A stretch of 64,000 nt of DNA, from the NCBI GenBank assembly GCA_036507955.1, contig DATCIH010000046.1, positions 1 to 64,000 on the forward strand, given 5' to 3'. Position numbers and translations under genes: made by a program. The number at the start of each line of letters is the position of its first letter. The stretch's first letter is position 1. Of this stretch, positions 25,816 to 35,729 are shown one piece after another. The notes beneath the pieces are model-generated. The model saw only the letters and a program-made list of their open reading frames with translations, did no database searches and had not been told where the DNA came from. The DNA is from DATCIH01 sp036507955. Lineage in GTDB: Bacteria > Bacillota > Clostridia > Clostridiales > Clostridiaceae.

Positions 25816-27294
25816 TTATAAAATTATACAGATTAATCCGCCATTTCCTTCATTTATAATTTTTTGCAAAGTTCTTTGCAATTTAACCTGTACATCCTCC
25901 GGCATTCTATATAATTTATTTTGGAGGCCTTCTTTAACTAACACCTCTAAGGATTTACCAAACATATCACTTTGCCAGATCTTTGAAGGGTCACTTTCAA
26001 ATTGCTCTAGCAGAGATTTTACAAGCTCTTCACTTTGTTTTTCTGTACCCATAATTGGTGAAACTTCTGTTTCAATATCGGCTTTTATAAAATGCAAGGA
26101 TGGTGCACTCGCCTTAAGCTTAACCCCATATCTATTACCTTGTTTTATTATTTCCGGTTCTTCTAAGATCATCTCAGATAATTCTGGGGCAACAAGTCCA
26201 TAACCTGTTTCTCTTACCTCCCTTAATGCATTGGACACCTTATCATAGTCTTTTTTAGCAATTGATAGGTTTTCCATAGTATTAAGAAGAGTATTTTCTC
26301 CATCAATCTCATAGCCACATACCTCACTGAGAACTCTATAAAATAGTTCTGGCTTTGGCCCTAAATCAATTTGTGCAGTACCTTCCCCCATATTCAATTC
26401 TTTAAGATCAGAATATCCTAAAAAGTCAACATCCCCTTGGAAATCTAATGCCTTTTTTATGTCTCTTACTTTGAAAATATTTACGCATAAATCTTTTACG
26501 ATGTTTATGAAGTTAATCTTAAGCCAATGCTTACCATCCAACTTTTCTATCCATGTTGGCATATTAATATTTATTTCTTTGATAGGGAATTCCTTAAGTA
26601 CCCTAGAAAAAACATTACTGATATCAGCTTCCTTCATATTTATAACATCCATTGCTTGTACTGGCACATCATATTTATCTTCCAATTCTTTTCTTAAAGC
26701 TACTGTCTTAGGATCATAAATATTAGTTGAATTAAGTACCATGATAAAGGGCTTATTTATAGATTTTAACTCATTGACTACCCTTTCTTCAGCTTCTATA
26801 TATTCTTCTCTACTTATGTCAGTTATTGATCCATCAGTTGTAACTAAAAGGCCAATTGTTGAATGTTCATTAATTACTTTTTTTGTCCCTAATTCTGCAG
26901 CTTCTTCAAACGGAATTTCGTGATCGTACCATGGAGTTGTAACCATCTTAGGTGTATCCCCTTCATTGTAGCCGATGGCACCTTTTACAATGTAACCTAC
27001 ACAATCTACCATTCTTACCTTGAATTTCGTGCCTTCACCAAGCTTAATTTCTACAGCTTCATTTGGTACAAATTTAGGTTCCATTGTGTGAATTGATTTC
27101 CCTGAACCACTTTGAGGGAGTTCATCTTTAGCTCTTTGTTTTTTGTAGGCATTTTCTATATTTGGTATAACCATTAAATCCATGAACCTCTTAATGAAAG
27201 TTGATTTTCCGGTTCTAACTGGTCCTACTACACCTACATATATATCCCCTTGTGTTCTTTCAGCTATATCATTATATATGTCATATTCTTCCAA
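25816..27294 (-). CDS. spoIVA: stage IV sporulation protein A (coat-base ATPase)
   Basis: 492 residues, the same length as Bacillus SpoIVA, which polymerises on the forespore surface using ATP and is anchored by SpoVM. The N-terminus YDIYNDIAERTQGDIYVGV leads into Walker A GPVRTGKSTF near residue 25. The C-terminal membrane-targeting region ends in hydrophobic ICIIL. The start is TTG with GGGAGG seven bases upstream. Upstream DNA is AT-rich and holds only a weak SigE-like match, although the gene is expected to be under SigE. Confidence 0.97.
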   Translation of the reverse strand: MEEYDIYNDIAERTQGDIYVGVVGPVRTGKSTFIKRFMDLMVIPNIENAYKKQRAKDELPQSGSGKSIHTMEPKFVPNEAVEIKLGEGTKFKVRMVDCVGYIVKGAIGYNEGDTPKMVTTPWYDHEIPFEEAAELGTKKVINEHSTIGLLVTTDGSITDISREEYIEAEERVVNELKSINKPFIMVLNSTNIYDPKTVALRKELEDKYDVPVQAMDVINMKEADISNVFSRVLKEFPIKEININMPTWIEKLDGKHWLKINFINIVKDLCVNIFKVRDIKKALDFQGDVDFLGYSDLKELNMGEGTAQIDLGPKPELFYRVLSEVCGYEIDGENTLLNTMENLSIAKKDYDKVSNALREVRETGYGLVAPELSEMILEEPEIIKQGNRYGVKLKASAPSLHFIKADIETEVSPIMGTEKQSEELVKSLLEQFESDPSKIWQSDMFGKSLEVLVKEGLQNKLYRMPEDVQVKLQRTLQKIINEGNGGLICIIL

Positions 27295-27361
27295 GACATA
27301 TCCTCCCGATTATCATATTATAATATAGTATATTGGAGAATATTTATAATTATTACTGTAA

Positions 27362-28354
27362 TTAATTTTCGTTCTTCTTATCTTTTAACATTAACTCATC
27401 TACAGCTTCAGTTGCTTTCAAATTTTCAAATAATATCTTATATAAGGTATCAGTAATTGGCATATAAACAGACATTTGTTCCTTTAGATGATAAAACGCT
27501 TTGCAGGCACTTATTCCTTCAACTATCATTCCTACTTTACTTATTGCCTCGTCGGTTTTTGCTCCTTGGCCTATGAGCATCCCTGCCCTTCTATTTCTAC
27601 TATGGATACTTGTGCAGGTAACAATTAGATCTCCCATTCCAGTTAATCCTGCAAAGGTTTCCTTTAAGCCTCCAAGTTTTATACCAATCCTTGTAATTTC
27701 GTTCATTCCTCTTGTAAGAAGAGCAGCTTTAGAATTATCACCATAGCCTATTCCATCTGAAATACCAGCTGCTAATGCTATAATATTTTTTACAGCTCCT
27801 CCAATTTCTATACCAATAATATCCGGATTAGTGTACACTCTAAATTTACTAGTCATAAATAAATCTTGAACAAGCTTTGCCTTATTCATATCTAGAGAAC
27901 TAACTACCACAGCAGTTGGAATATCGATGGCTACTTCTTCAGCATGGCTAGGTCCGGATAAAATTACTGGGTTAATACCTGGCAGCTCTTCCTCAATTAC
28001 AACAGAAAGTCTTTTAAAACTATTTTCTTCTATGCCTTTTGCTATACTAATTAAAATGATATCTTTATTTACATAGCCTTTAAGAGATTTAGCAACATAC
28101 CTTACCACCTGAGATGGAACAGCTAAAACAATATATTTGCAATCCTTAATTGTTTCTTCTTGAGAAAATTTTCCTATAACTTGAGATGGTATATTAATCG
28201 TTGGAAGATATCTACTATTAACTCTATTATTATTTATATCTTTAATAACCTCTAAATTCTTATCATATATATTTATATCATAACCCTTTTTAGCAAGTAA
28301 TATAGAAATGGCAGTTCCAAAACTACCTCCGCCTATAATCCCAATCTTATCCAT
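27362..28354 (-). CDS. gpsA: glycerol-3-phosphate dehydrogenase [NAD(P)+]
   Basis: Makes sn-glycerol-3-phosphate from DHAP for phospholipids. 330 residues with the dinucleotide-binding GIIGGGSFGTAIS at the N-terminus, ILSGPSHAEEV near 136, the catalytic Lys in GGAVKNIIALAAGI near 186, and TGMGDLIVTC near 243. It starts two bases after der, the classic der-gpsA pair. Confidence 0.97.
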   Translation of the reverse strand: MDKIGIIGGGSFGTAISILLAKKGYDINIYDKNLEVIKDINNNRVNSRYLPTINIPSQVIGKFSQEETIKDCKYIVLAVPSQVVRYVAKSLKGYVNKDIILISIAKGIEENSFKRLSVVIEEELPGINPVILSGPSHAEEVAIDIPTAVVVSSLDMNKAKLVQDLFMTSKFRVYTNPDIIGIEIGGAVKNIIALAAGISDGIGYGDNSKAALLTRGMNEITRIGIKLGGLKETFAGLTGMGDLIVTCTSIHSRNRRAGMLIGQGAKTDEAISKVGMIVEGISACKAFYHLKEQMSVYMPITDTLYKILFENLKATEAVDELMLKDKKNEN

Positions 28355-28355
28355 T

Positions 28356-29675
28356 CTATTCCTTCCTTTCTCTATATATTATTCTTACTCCAGTACCTGA
28401 GAAATCAAAGCTCTCTCTTAACTGATTTTCCAAATATCTCCCGTAAGAGAAATGAAGAGCTGATTCATCATTTACAAAGAATATGAAGGTTGGTGGTTTT
28501 ATATCAACTTGAGTTGCATAATAAAGCCTTAATCTTTTAATACCAACTGTTGGAGGTTCCTTTATCAAAACAGCTTTACTGATTACATCATTCAAGATAC
28601 CAGTAGATATTCTTTTTGAGTAATTTACAAAGCATTCCTTAGCCATTTCCAGTACCTTGTTGACTCTTTGACCTGTTAAAGCAGAAATAAATAAATATGG
28701 AGCATAAGGAATGAAGGACAAACCATTTTGAAGATTTTTCTTGTATAAAATCATTGTATTAGTTTCTTTTTCTATTAGATCCCATTTGTTTACTATGATC
28801 ATGATAGCCTTTTTTTGTTCATGGGCAAAGCCTATTATTTTTTCATCTTGATCTGAAATACCGTCGATTGCATCGATCATAAGTACACATATATCTGCTC
28901 TTTCTATTGCTGCGAGTGTACGGATTACACTATAATGTTCTATTTCTTCCTTAATTCTACTTTTTCTTCTAAGGCCTGCAGTATCAATTAAAATAAAGGT
29001 ATCCTCTCCAATTTTGATTTCACTATCGATAGAGTCTCTTGTTGTACCTGGTATATTGGTTACTATTGTTCTTTCTTCCCCAAGCAAATCATTAATTAAC
29101 GAAGACTTTCCAACATTAGGCTTCCCTATAAAAGCAATTTTTATTTTATCTTCATCCTCTTTATGTTCATCATAAAATTCTTGGAAATTCTCAACAACTT
29201 TATCTAATAATTCACCAAGTCCAAGTGCTTGAGTTGAAGAGATAGTTATTGGATCTCCTATACCAAGATTATAGAATTCAAAAGAACCCTCTTCATACTT
29301 TTTTGAATCTATTTTATTAACAGCTAAAACGATAGGCTTTTTAGATTTTCTTAGCATATCAGCTACTTCCTCATCAGCTGGTGTTAAGCCTTCTTTCCCA
29401 TCAACTAAAAATATAATTACGTTAGCAGTTTCAATGGCTATTTTAGCTTGTCTTCGCATTTGTGAAAATATTATATCCTCACTTTCAGGCTCTATTCCGC
29501 CCGTATCGATAATGGTAAAGTTATAATTTAACCATTCTGCTTCTGCATAGATTCTATCTCTAGTTACTCCTGGAGTATCCTCCACAATGGCTATTCTCTT
29601 TCCAGCCAATTTATTAAATAAAGTTGATTTGCCAACATTTGGTCTTCCCACAATAGCTACTATTGGTTTTGACAT
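28356..29675 (-). CDS. der: ribosome biogenesis GTPase Der (EngA)
   Basis: Tandem-GTPase 50S assembly factor of 439 residues. It has two G1 motifs, GRPNVGKSTLFN near residue 9 and GKPNVGKSSLIN near 184, two NKxD motifs (NKID, NKWD) and a C-terminal KH-like domain. I prefer ATG 29675, which overlaps the upstream stop as TGATG, over the TTG one codon earlier. Confidence 0.97.
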   Translation of the reverse strand: MSKPIVAIVGRPNVGKSTLFNKLAGKRIAIVEDTPGVTRDRIYAEAEWLNYNFTIIDTGGIEPESEDIIFSQMRRQAKIAIETANVIIFLVDGKEGLTPADEEVADMLRKSKKPIVLAVNKIDSKKYEEGSFEFYNLGIGDPITISSTQALGLGELLDKVVENFQEFYDEHKEDEDKIKIAFIGKPNVGKSSLINDLLGEERTIVTNIPGTTRDSIDSEIKIGEDTFILIDTAGLRRKSRIKEEIEHYSVIRTLAAIERADICVLMIDAIDGISDQDEKIIGFAHEQKKAIMIIVNKWDLIEKETNTMILYKKNLQNGLSFIPYAPYLFISALTGQRVNKVLEMAKECFVNYSKRISTGILNDVISKAVLIKEPPTVGIKRLRLYYATQVDIKPPTFIFFVNDESALHFSYGRYLENQLRESFDFSGTGVRIIYRERKE

Positions 29676-30991
29676 CAATGTACCTCCTTACAATTTTTGT
29701 TTATTAGATCAATGAGATCTTTCCCAGTATAGTTACATATTAGTATATCTTTGCCTAAAATCTTACTTACCTCATCTATGGACATGTCATCCAAAAAAAT
29801 TCTTTCACCATATTTAAGCATATTCTCTGGAATAATAATATGCTGGTAAGGTATATCCTTGCCCAATGCTTTTAATATATCACTTCCTGTAATTAATCCA
29901 GCAACAGTAATTGATTCTCCAAAAAAATAATTATTAACTAATAATACCTTTATATTAATTTCTTTGTTTTTAGTAGAAATAGCTTTTGAAACATTAATTA
30001 GTTCTTCATAAGCAGATTTTCCTGTTACAAAAAGGAAGCTTCCACTAGAATTTAAATTCAATTTATTGATGGAGCTCTTAACATTTTGTCTGAGCATCCT
30101 GATCATGCCAATTCCATCCTCTAGTTGCTCAAAATCCTTATAAAAGGATGCCTTTGGTACATCTTCTTTAGCTAATACATAAAATTCATCAGAAAGCCTT
30201 ACAAAGGGCTCCTTAGATTCTAGTATGTATTTGTTTTGTAAGATTCTAACTTGAAGCAGCTCCTCTTTTGCCGTTTCCATGTCATAGCCCGTTAAATTAA
30301 ATAAATTAGTTCTAAAGCTCGTCAATCCTACGGGAACTACAGCAACATTTTTGATTGATGGGTAAAATTTATATAAATCTTCTATTGTATTAATTAGTGC
30401 AACCCCATTATTAATTTCAGGACAAGACACTATTTGACAATTTATTTTTATGCCACCTTCCGTCAACTTCTTAATCGTATTTAGTATATCCCCAGCCTTA
30501 GGGTTGCCTAGCATTTTAATCCTTAAATCAGGATTTGTAGTATGTATGGAAACATTTATTGGGCTTATTTTATATTTTATTATTCTATCTATATCTTCTT
30601 TTTTCATATTGGTCAAGGTAACAAAATTACCCTGTAGAAAAGATAGCCTAGAATCATCATCTTTAAAATATAATGTCTCTCGAAGTCCCTTAGGAAGCTG
30701 ATCCACAAAACAAAAAATACATCTATTGTTGCAGCTCCTAGCCTTATCCATTAAGCTGTTCTTAAATATTATACCAATATCTTCATTATAATCCTTCTCA
30801 ATTTCCAGTGACCAGATTTCTCCATTAGGCTTTTCAATTTCTAAGGTTAAGCATTCATCATATATTAAATATTTATAATCTATAATATCAGATATGATAC
30901 TTCCATTAATACTAATAAGCTTATCTCCAACGTTAAGTTCCATTTCTTCTGCTATACTACCGAGAGCTATTTCAATTATCTCATTTATCAT
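29675..30991 (-). CDS. DUF512 radical SAM protein with N-terminal PDZ-like domain
   Basis: 438 residues. A PDZ-like segment (about 5-60) precedes the Fe-S motif CNNRCIFCFVDQLP near 75 and a TIM-barrel-like domain with SIHTTNPDLR near 135. The C-terminal DUF512 part ends with a GKD(L/I)-rich region. The substrate of this clostridial family is unknown to me. The gene is conserved next to der. GGAGGAAAAT is placed for the ATG at 30991, not the one four codons earlier. Confidence 0.9.
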   Translation of the reverse strand: MINEIIEIALGSIAEEMELNVGDKLISINGSIISDIIDYKYLIYDECLTLEIEKPNGEIWSLEIEKDYNEDIGIIFKNSLMDKARSCNNRCIFCFVDQLPKGLRETLYFKDDDSRLSFLQGNFVTLTNMKKEDIDRIIKYKISPINVSIHTTNPDLRIKMLGNPKAGDILNTIKKLTEGGIKINCQIVSCPEINNGVALINTIEDLYKFYPSIKNVAVVPVGLTSFRTNLFNLTGYDMETAKEELLQVRILQNKYILESKEPFVRLSDEFYVLAKEDVPKASFYKDFEQLEDGIGMIRMLRQNVKSSINKLNLNSSGSFLFVTGKSAYEELINVSKAISTKNKEINIKVLLVNNYFFGESITVAGLITGSDILKALGKDIPYQHIIIPENMLKYGERIFLDDMSIDEVSKILGKDILICNYTGKDLIDLINKNCKEVH

Positions 30992-31003
30992 ATTTTCCTC
31001 CAT

Positions 31004-31371
31004 ATCAATAACTCACTATAAGAATATTATAGTATTTAATATTTATAGTCAATGATATTATAAGGGGACTCATCAGTATCTGCAAGTAAATGTTCAAAAA
31101 AGGGACACACATGGCAGGTTAAGGAGCATGACTAATATGAGGAATAAGGAATTAACGTTAGTTCCGAAAAAAGATCATTGTCAATTCCAGGGACATACCT
31201 GCCTAGTGAACAAAAATTAACTAAAGATATGATCTCCACTTTGGAAAGTAGCAGATATTATCATCACACCTGCTGAGATAAGGTTATCGATAATATCAAC
31301 TTTATATATAATAATTAGCAAAAGAAAAGGGACACACTTCTTAGGCTGGCGTGTCCCTAAACAAACATATA
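31004..31371. repeat. 368-bp gap with GGGACAC repeats and a terminator-like hairpin
   Basis: GGGACACAC occurs at 31102-31110 and again at 31329-31337, with GGGACAT at 31190-31196. GGCAGGT (31113-31119) is inverted as ACCTGCC (31197-31203). The second GGGACAC pairs with GTGTCCC at 31351-31357, a hairpin that on the minus strand is followed by TTTTCTTTT and may end the phoU transcript. No ORF is supported. It looks like a decayed repeat element. On the minus strand TTGACT (31052-31047) and TATAAT (31031-31026), 15 bp apart, may drive the DUF512-der-gpsA genes. Confidence 0.45.
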
Positions 31372-32028
31372 TTAATCATTTAAATCAGTTTGTTCTCCTG
31401 TTACTAAATATATCGTCCACTCACAAATATTTGTCGTGTGATCTGCTACCCTTTCTAAAAACTTACATACAAATAAAAACTGAGTAGCTTGAGGTATTAG
31501 ACTACTATCTTCCGTCATAAGCATAATTAACTCTTTAAAAACGTCCTTATATATTGTATCAATCTGATCATCTAGCTTACAAGTCGCATAGGCTTTATCT
31601 ACATTTCCTTCCACATAAGCATCTAAGGATTCTTTAATCATAAGCTTTACGATTTCTCCCATCTTAGGAATATCTACAAGCTGTTTTATATACTTTTCAT
31701 TTTTTAATCTTAAAGTGATTTTTGCAATATCAACTGCATGGTCTGCCATTCTTTCCAAATCTGTTACAATTTTAGTTGCTGTAAATATTGTCCTTAAATC
31801 GATAGCTAAGGGTTGTTCCATAGCAATTAGTTTAATACAAGCATCTTCAATTTCTTTTTCTAGATTATCTACAATAGTATCATTTTCAATTATTTTTTCC
31901 GCTAAATCTCCGTCTTGGTTTACTAAGGCTTCAATACATTCATATATTTGTTTTTCTACAATGCTTCCCATCCTCAATATATCATTATGTAGACCTTGAA
32001 GATGTGTATCAAAAGATGTTCTAGTCAT
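31372..32028 (-). CDS. phoU: phosphate signalling complex accessory protein PhoU
   Basis: 218-residue all-helical protein with two PhoU repeats, each holding the D-L-x-R-M-A-D-H type metal signature (DLERMADHAVDIA near residue 88; ERVADHTTNICEW near 190). It links the Pst transporter to the PhoR sensor and damps signalling in high phosphate. Last gene of the pst run, with AGGAGGTGA before the ATG. Confidence 0.97.
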   Translation of the reverse strand: MTRTSFDTHLQGLHNDILRMGSIVEKQIYECIEALVNQDGDLAEKIIENDTIVDNLEKEIEDACIKLIAMEQPLAIDLRTIFTATKIVTDLERMADHAVDIAKITLRLKNEKYIKQLVDIPKMGEIVKLMIKESLDAYVEGNVDKAYATCKLDDQIDTIYKDVFKELIMLMTEDSSLIPQATQFLFVCKFLERVADHTTNICEWTIYLVTGEQTDLND

Positions 32029-32056
32029 AAACTCACCTCCTATTATTAACCGAGTA

Positions 32057-32072
32057 CCTCAGTTTACTGAGG
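32057..32072 (-). other. small intercistronic hairpin between pstB and phoU
   Basis: CCTCAGT/ACTGAGG with a two-base loop and no U tract. It probably affects mRNA processing rather than termination. Confidence 0.4.
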
Positions 32073-32082
32073 TTGATCAGTT

Positions 32083-32832
32083 TTAGCCAAACCTTCCTGT
32101 TATATAGTCTTCTGTTCTTTTATCCCTGGGTTTATAAAATATATCTTCAGTTTTATTACGTTCAACCACTTCCCCGTTTAAGAAAAATGCTGTAAAATCA
32201 GAAATTCTTCCAGCTTGTTGCATATTATGCGTTACTATTATTACAGTATACTTTTTCTTTAGTATATCCATTAATTCTTCAATTTTTAGAGTTGAAATGG
32301 GGTCTAGAGCTGAGGTCGGCTCATCCATGAGTAGTACCTCTGGTTCAACAGCTAGAACTCTGGCTATACACAATCTTTGTTGCTGTCCTCCTGATAAACC
32401 CATAGCGCTTTTTTTAAGTCTATCCTTAACTTCCTCCCATAATACTGCTTCCTTAAGACTTTTTTCCACTATTTCATCTAATTTTGCTTTGTTTTTTGTA
32501 CCATGTATCCTTGGTCCATAAGCAATATTATCATATATTGACATAGGAAAAGGATTAGGCTTTTGAAAGACCATACCTACTCTTTTTCGAAGTTTGATTA
32601 CATCGTAATCCTTATATATATCAATATTCTCAAAAAGAACCTCTCCTTCTATTTTAACACTATCTATTAAATCATTCATTCTATTTAAAGTTCTTAAAAA
32701 AGTGGATTTACCACATCCAGATGGTCCGATTAAAGCAGTAACAGCATTTTTAGGTACATCTAAGTTGATATTTATTAATGCTTGGGATGTACCATAAAAA
32801 AGGTTTAAATTTTTAGTTTCCATTATGCCCAT
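32083..32832 (-). CDS. pstB: phosphate ABC transporter ATP-binding protein
   Basis: 249-residue ATPase of the high-affinity phosphate importer. Walker A GPSGCGKSTFLR near residue 37, Q-loop VFQKPNPFP near 88, signature LSGGQQQRL near 146, Walker B VLLMDEPTSALDP near 166 and the switch His in VTHNM are all intact. GGAGGT precedes the first ATG. Confidence 0.98.
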   Translation of the reverse strand: MGIMETKNLNLFYGTSQALININLDVPKNAVTALIGPSGCGKSTFLRTLNRMNDLIDSVKIEGEVLFENIDIYKDYDVIKLRKRVGMVFQKPNPFPMSIYDNIAYGPRIHGTKNKAKLDEIVEKSLKEAVLWEEVKDRLKKSAMGLSGGQQQRLCIARVLAVEPEVLLMDEPTSALDPISTLKIEELMDILKKKYTVIIVTHNMQQAGRISDFTAFFLNGEVVERNKTEDIFYKPRDKRTEDYITGRFG

Positions 32833-32844
32833 TTTATACCTCCA

Positions 32845-33732
32845 CTATTTCGAACCTGTATAAGATTCATATATTTTCTTTCCAATAAATCTAGCACCAA
32901 AATTGAAGATTAATACCATTATTATGAGTACCGCAGAAGCACCAGCTGCAATTTTCCCAGCATCTGGAACAGTACCTTCTGAATTCAATTGCCATATGTA
33001 TATAGATAGGGTTTCTGCGGATCTAAATAAACTAAAGGGAGACGCTTTATCAATAAGACTTATATGGTGAAAATTCATGCTACCTGCACTCATACCTGCT
33101 GTATAAAGTAAAGCTGCAGCTTCACCAAAAATCCTACCTGCCGCTAATATTACCCCTGTCAATATTTGAGGGATTGCAGAGGGTAACACAACTTTTCTTA
33201 TAGTTTGAAACCTAGTTGCACCAAGTGCTAGACTTGCTTCCTTAACTCCTTGCGACGCTACCCTCACAGCATTTTCAGATACTCTAGTCATAGCCGGTAA
33301 ATTAATAATAGTTATAGCAAGTGCTCCAGATATTATAGTATAGCCCCAATGAGTAAACTGAACAAAAACAAGCATACCGAATAAACCAACTACAATAGAA
33401 GGTAGTGAGGCCATGGTCTCTATGCACAATCTAATAATGTTTAGCAGAAGTCCTTCCTTAGCATATTCTGCTAAATATATTCCTGCACCCACACCTATTG
33501 GAACTGCAATAATTAATGAAATAATCAGTAAATAAAAAGAATTAAATAGTTGAGGACCTATGCCCCCACCTGCTTGATTAAATTTGTTTTTACCAAATAG
33601 GAAATTAAGATTTAAGGAGGATCTCCCTTGATAAATAATATATAAAATAAAACTAACTAATAATGCTACTATTAAAAAAGCTATAATATATAGAATTATT
33701 GTGGCAATTTTATCAATAAACTTTGCTTTCAT
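32845..33732 (-). CDS. pstA: phosphate ABC transporter permease PstA
   Basis: 295 residues with six predicted membrane helices and the permease EAA loop (KEASLALGATRFQTIRKVVLP near residue 165). It forms the membrane channel with PstC and overlaps pstC by four bases. Confidence 0.97.
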   Translation of the reverse strand: MKAKFIDKIATIILYIIAFLIVALLVSFILYIIYQGRSSLNLNFLFGKNKFNQAGGGIGPQLFNSFYLLIISLIIAVPIGVGAGIYLAEYAKEGLLLNIIRLCIETMASLPSIVVGLFGMLVFVQFTHWGYTIISGALAITIINLPAMTRVSENAVRVASQGVKEASLALGATRFQTIRKVVLPSAIPQILTGVILAAGRIFGEAAALLYTAGMSAGSMNFHHISLIDKASPFSLFRSAETLSIYIWQLNSEGTVPDAGKIAAGASAVLIIMVLIFNFGARFIGKKIYESYTGSK

Positions 33733-34634
33733 CGGTTTTCTCCTCTTTTCTCAATAAACTTTATAATTAATATGAAAATAAAGGAAATTATAAGTAAGAA
33801 TAGTGCCATGGACCATAAGGCATTATTCCAGGAAGAGCCCGTGGTTGTATTAGCCATATCCATGGCTAATATACTTGTAATTGTTGAAGTAGGATTCAAT
33901 AGTGTGCTTGGTAAATTTATAGCATTACCTATAACCATCTGTACAGCTAACGCTTCACCAAAGGCTCTTGCCAAGCCTAAAACTATTCCAGTGAAAATCC
34001 CGTTTTTTGCAGCAGGTATTATAACTTTAATTATAGTTTGCCACCTAGTTGCACCTAAACCATATGAGGCTTCTAAATAGTCCTTTGGTATAGTTTTTAC
34101 AGCATCAGAGGAAATACTTGCTATTGTAGGTAATATCATAATACTTAGTACTATTATACCAGCAAGTAGACTAAAACCCAATCCTCCAAAGCATTTTTTT
34201 ATGAAAGGAACTAAAATTACTATTCCTACAAAGCCATAAACCACTGAAGGAATACCCACAAAAAGTTCCATAGCTGGTTGCATTATTTTTGTACCTAGCT
34301 TTGGAGAAATATAATTCATAAAAATTGCAAGGGCTACACCTATGGGAGCACTTATTGCTACTGCAAGTAAAGATACAAAAGTTGAGCCTAAAATAAAAAT
34401 TAATATTCCAAATTCAGGTCCGCCGTTTTGAATATCTCTATCTGGTCTCCATAGAGTAGAGGTCAAATATTTTACTAAGGGGAAATCATGATTAGTAAAG
34501 GTGGATATCCCTTTATAAGTCAGAAATGTGATAATTGTTACTGTTAGAACTACAATTATTAACCCACAAAAAATAGCAAAAAACTTGCCAATATATTCAT
34601 CTCTTAATTTAGAATAGATTTTCTTACCATTCAT
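33729..34634 (-). CDS. pstC: phosphate ABC transporter permease PstC
   Basis: Second permease of the Pst importer, with about six membrane helices and an EAA loop at LEASYGLGATRWQTIIKVI. A longer reading starts at 34724 but adds 30 residues unlike PstC. The GGAGTGG ribosome site sits before the ATG at 34634, giving 301 residues beginning NGKKIYSKLRDEYIGK after Met. Confidence 0.96.
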   Translation of the reverse strand: MNGKKIYSKLRDEYIGKFFAIFCGLIIVVLTVTIITFLTYKGISTFTNHDFPLVKYLTSTLWRPDRDIQNGGPEFGILIFILGSTFVSLLAVAISAPIGVALAIFMNYISPKLGTKIMQPAMELFVGIPSVVYGFVGIVILVPFIKKCFGGLGFSLLAGIIVLSIMILPTIASISSDAVKTIPKDYLEASYGLGATRWQTIIKVIIPAAKNGIFTGIVLGLARAFGEALAVQMVIGNAINLPSTLLNPTSTITSILAMDMANTTTGSSWNNALWSMALFLLIISFIFILIIKFIEKRGENR

Positions 34635-34694
34635 CTTAACCACTCCAGTAAATAATGAAATATTTAAATTTGAACTAGATATGTAAACATAAAT

Positions 34695-34725
34695 AGTGGC
34701 TTGCTGCAAGGAGCAACAAGCCACT
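34695..34725 (-). other. hairpin between pstS and pstC
   Basis: AGTGGCTTG and CAAGCCACT form a 9-bp stem soon after the pstS stop. There is no U run. Such hairpins stabilise the upstream message, which would allow more PstS than permease; that role is inferred. Confidence 0.55.
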
Positions 34726-34743
34726 TGTGGAATTTATCTTAAA

Positions 34744-35637
34744 CTATCTTTTAACTTTCATATCACCAGTAGGAATATATCCTCCAGCAGTGATCATTTT
34801 TACAACTTCAGGACTTCCCATATAATCTAAGAATGCTTTTGTTAATCCTGTAGCCTCACCCTTTGTATACATATGCTCATTAGACCATACATTATATTTA
34901 CCTGATTCGATATTTGCAGGTGTCATTTCAACTCCGTCTAAGGTCAGAACTTTAATTCCAGTTGTATTAGCTGCATCATAAGTATATGAGGAAGCTAAAT
35001 ATCCTATAGCACCATCAGTAGTTTCAACAGTCTTTTTAACAGTTCCACTAGCATCTTCTGTTAAAGCAACTCCTTGAACCTCTTCATTCCCGTCTAGAGC
35101 ATACTTTTTAAAATTAGCTCTGGTACCGGAAGATGCAGGTCTATTAACTATAGTAATCTTAAGATCAGCTCCTCCAACTTCTTTCCAGTTTTTAATCTTC
35201 CCTGTAAAAATTCCTATTAAATCAGCTTTTTTCAAATCTGTAACAGTTACCTTACTATTAACTATCGCTGCAAATCCAACTACGCATACAGTATGATCAA
35301 CTAAACCACTTGCTTGATCAGCAGTTAACTTGTCAGCTGCAACTAGATCAGAGTTACCTATATCTACGCTACCAGCTGCTATTTGAGTTAAGCCTACTCC
35401 ACTACCGCCTGCTTGTACGTTAACTGTTGCATCTGGATTTGCCACTGTAAAGGCTGCAGACGCATTAGCAACTAAAGGTTGAAGTGCAGAAGAACCTACT
35501 GCTGTAATTGTTCCTGAATATGTTACCGCTTTTACTACTGGAGTAGGTGTAGCTTTTGCGGCACACCCACTAAATAATCCTGTTACAACCATCATTGCTA
35601 TTGAGGTTGCTATTAATGTCATTTTTTTTGTTTTCAT
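34744..35637 (-). CDS. pstS: phosphate-binding lipoprotein PstS
   Basis: Extracytoplasmic phosphate receptor of 297 residues. The signal peptide (MKTKKMTLIATSIAMMVV) ends in lipobox LFSGC, so it is lipid-anchored. Phosphate-contact motifs are AVGSSALQPL near residue 47, the GGSGVGLTQI loop near 77 and NRPASSGTRANF near 164. First gene of the pst operon, with a Pho-box-like sequence upstream. Confidence 0.96.
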   Translation of the reverse strand: MKTKKMTLIATSIAMMVVTGLFSGCAAKATPTPVVKAVTYSGTITAVGSSALQPLVANASAAFTVANPDATVNVQAGGSGVGLTQIAAGSVDIGNSDLVAADKLTADQASGLVDHTVCVVGFAAIVNSKVTVTDLKKADLIGIFTGKIKNWKEVGGADLKITIVNRPASSGTRANFKKYALDGNEEVQGVALTEDASGTVKKTVETTDGAIGYLASSYTYDAANTTGIKVLTLDGVEMTPANIESGKYNVWSNEHMYTKGEATGLTKAFLDYMGSPEVVKMITAGGYIPTGDMKVKR

Positions 35638-35694
35638 TTTTAACCCTCCTATAAATATGCTTTATCTATCAACATATTCATAATACCAAACCAA

Positions 35695-35722
35695 AGTTAA
35701 CGCACTATTATACTAATGTTAA
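35695..35722 (-). promoter_or_regulatory. candidate PhoP box upstream of pstS
   Basis: On the minus strand TTAACA (35722-35717) and TTAACT (35700-35695) start 22 bp apart, two helical turns. This matches the 11-bp periodic TTAACA-type repeats bound by PhoP in Firmicutes. A TATTAT follows nearer the gene. Confidence 0.5.
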
Positions 35723-35729
35723 TAATACT

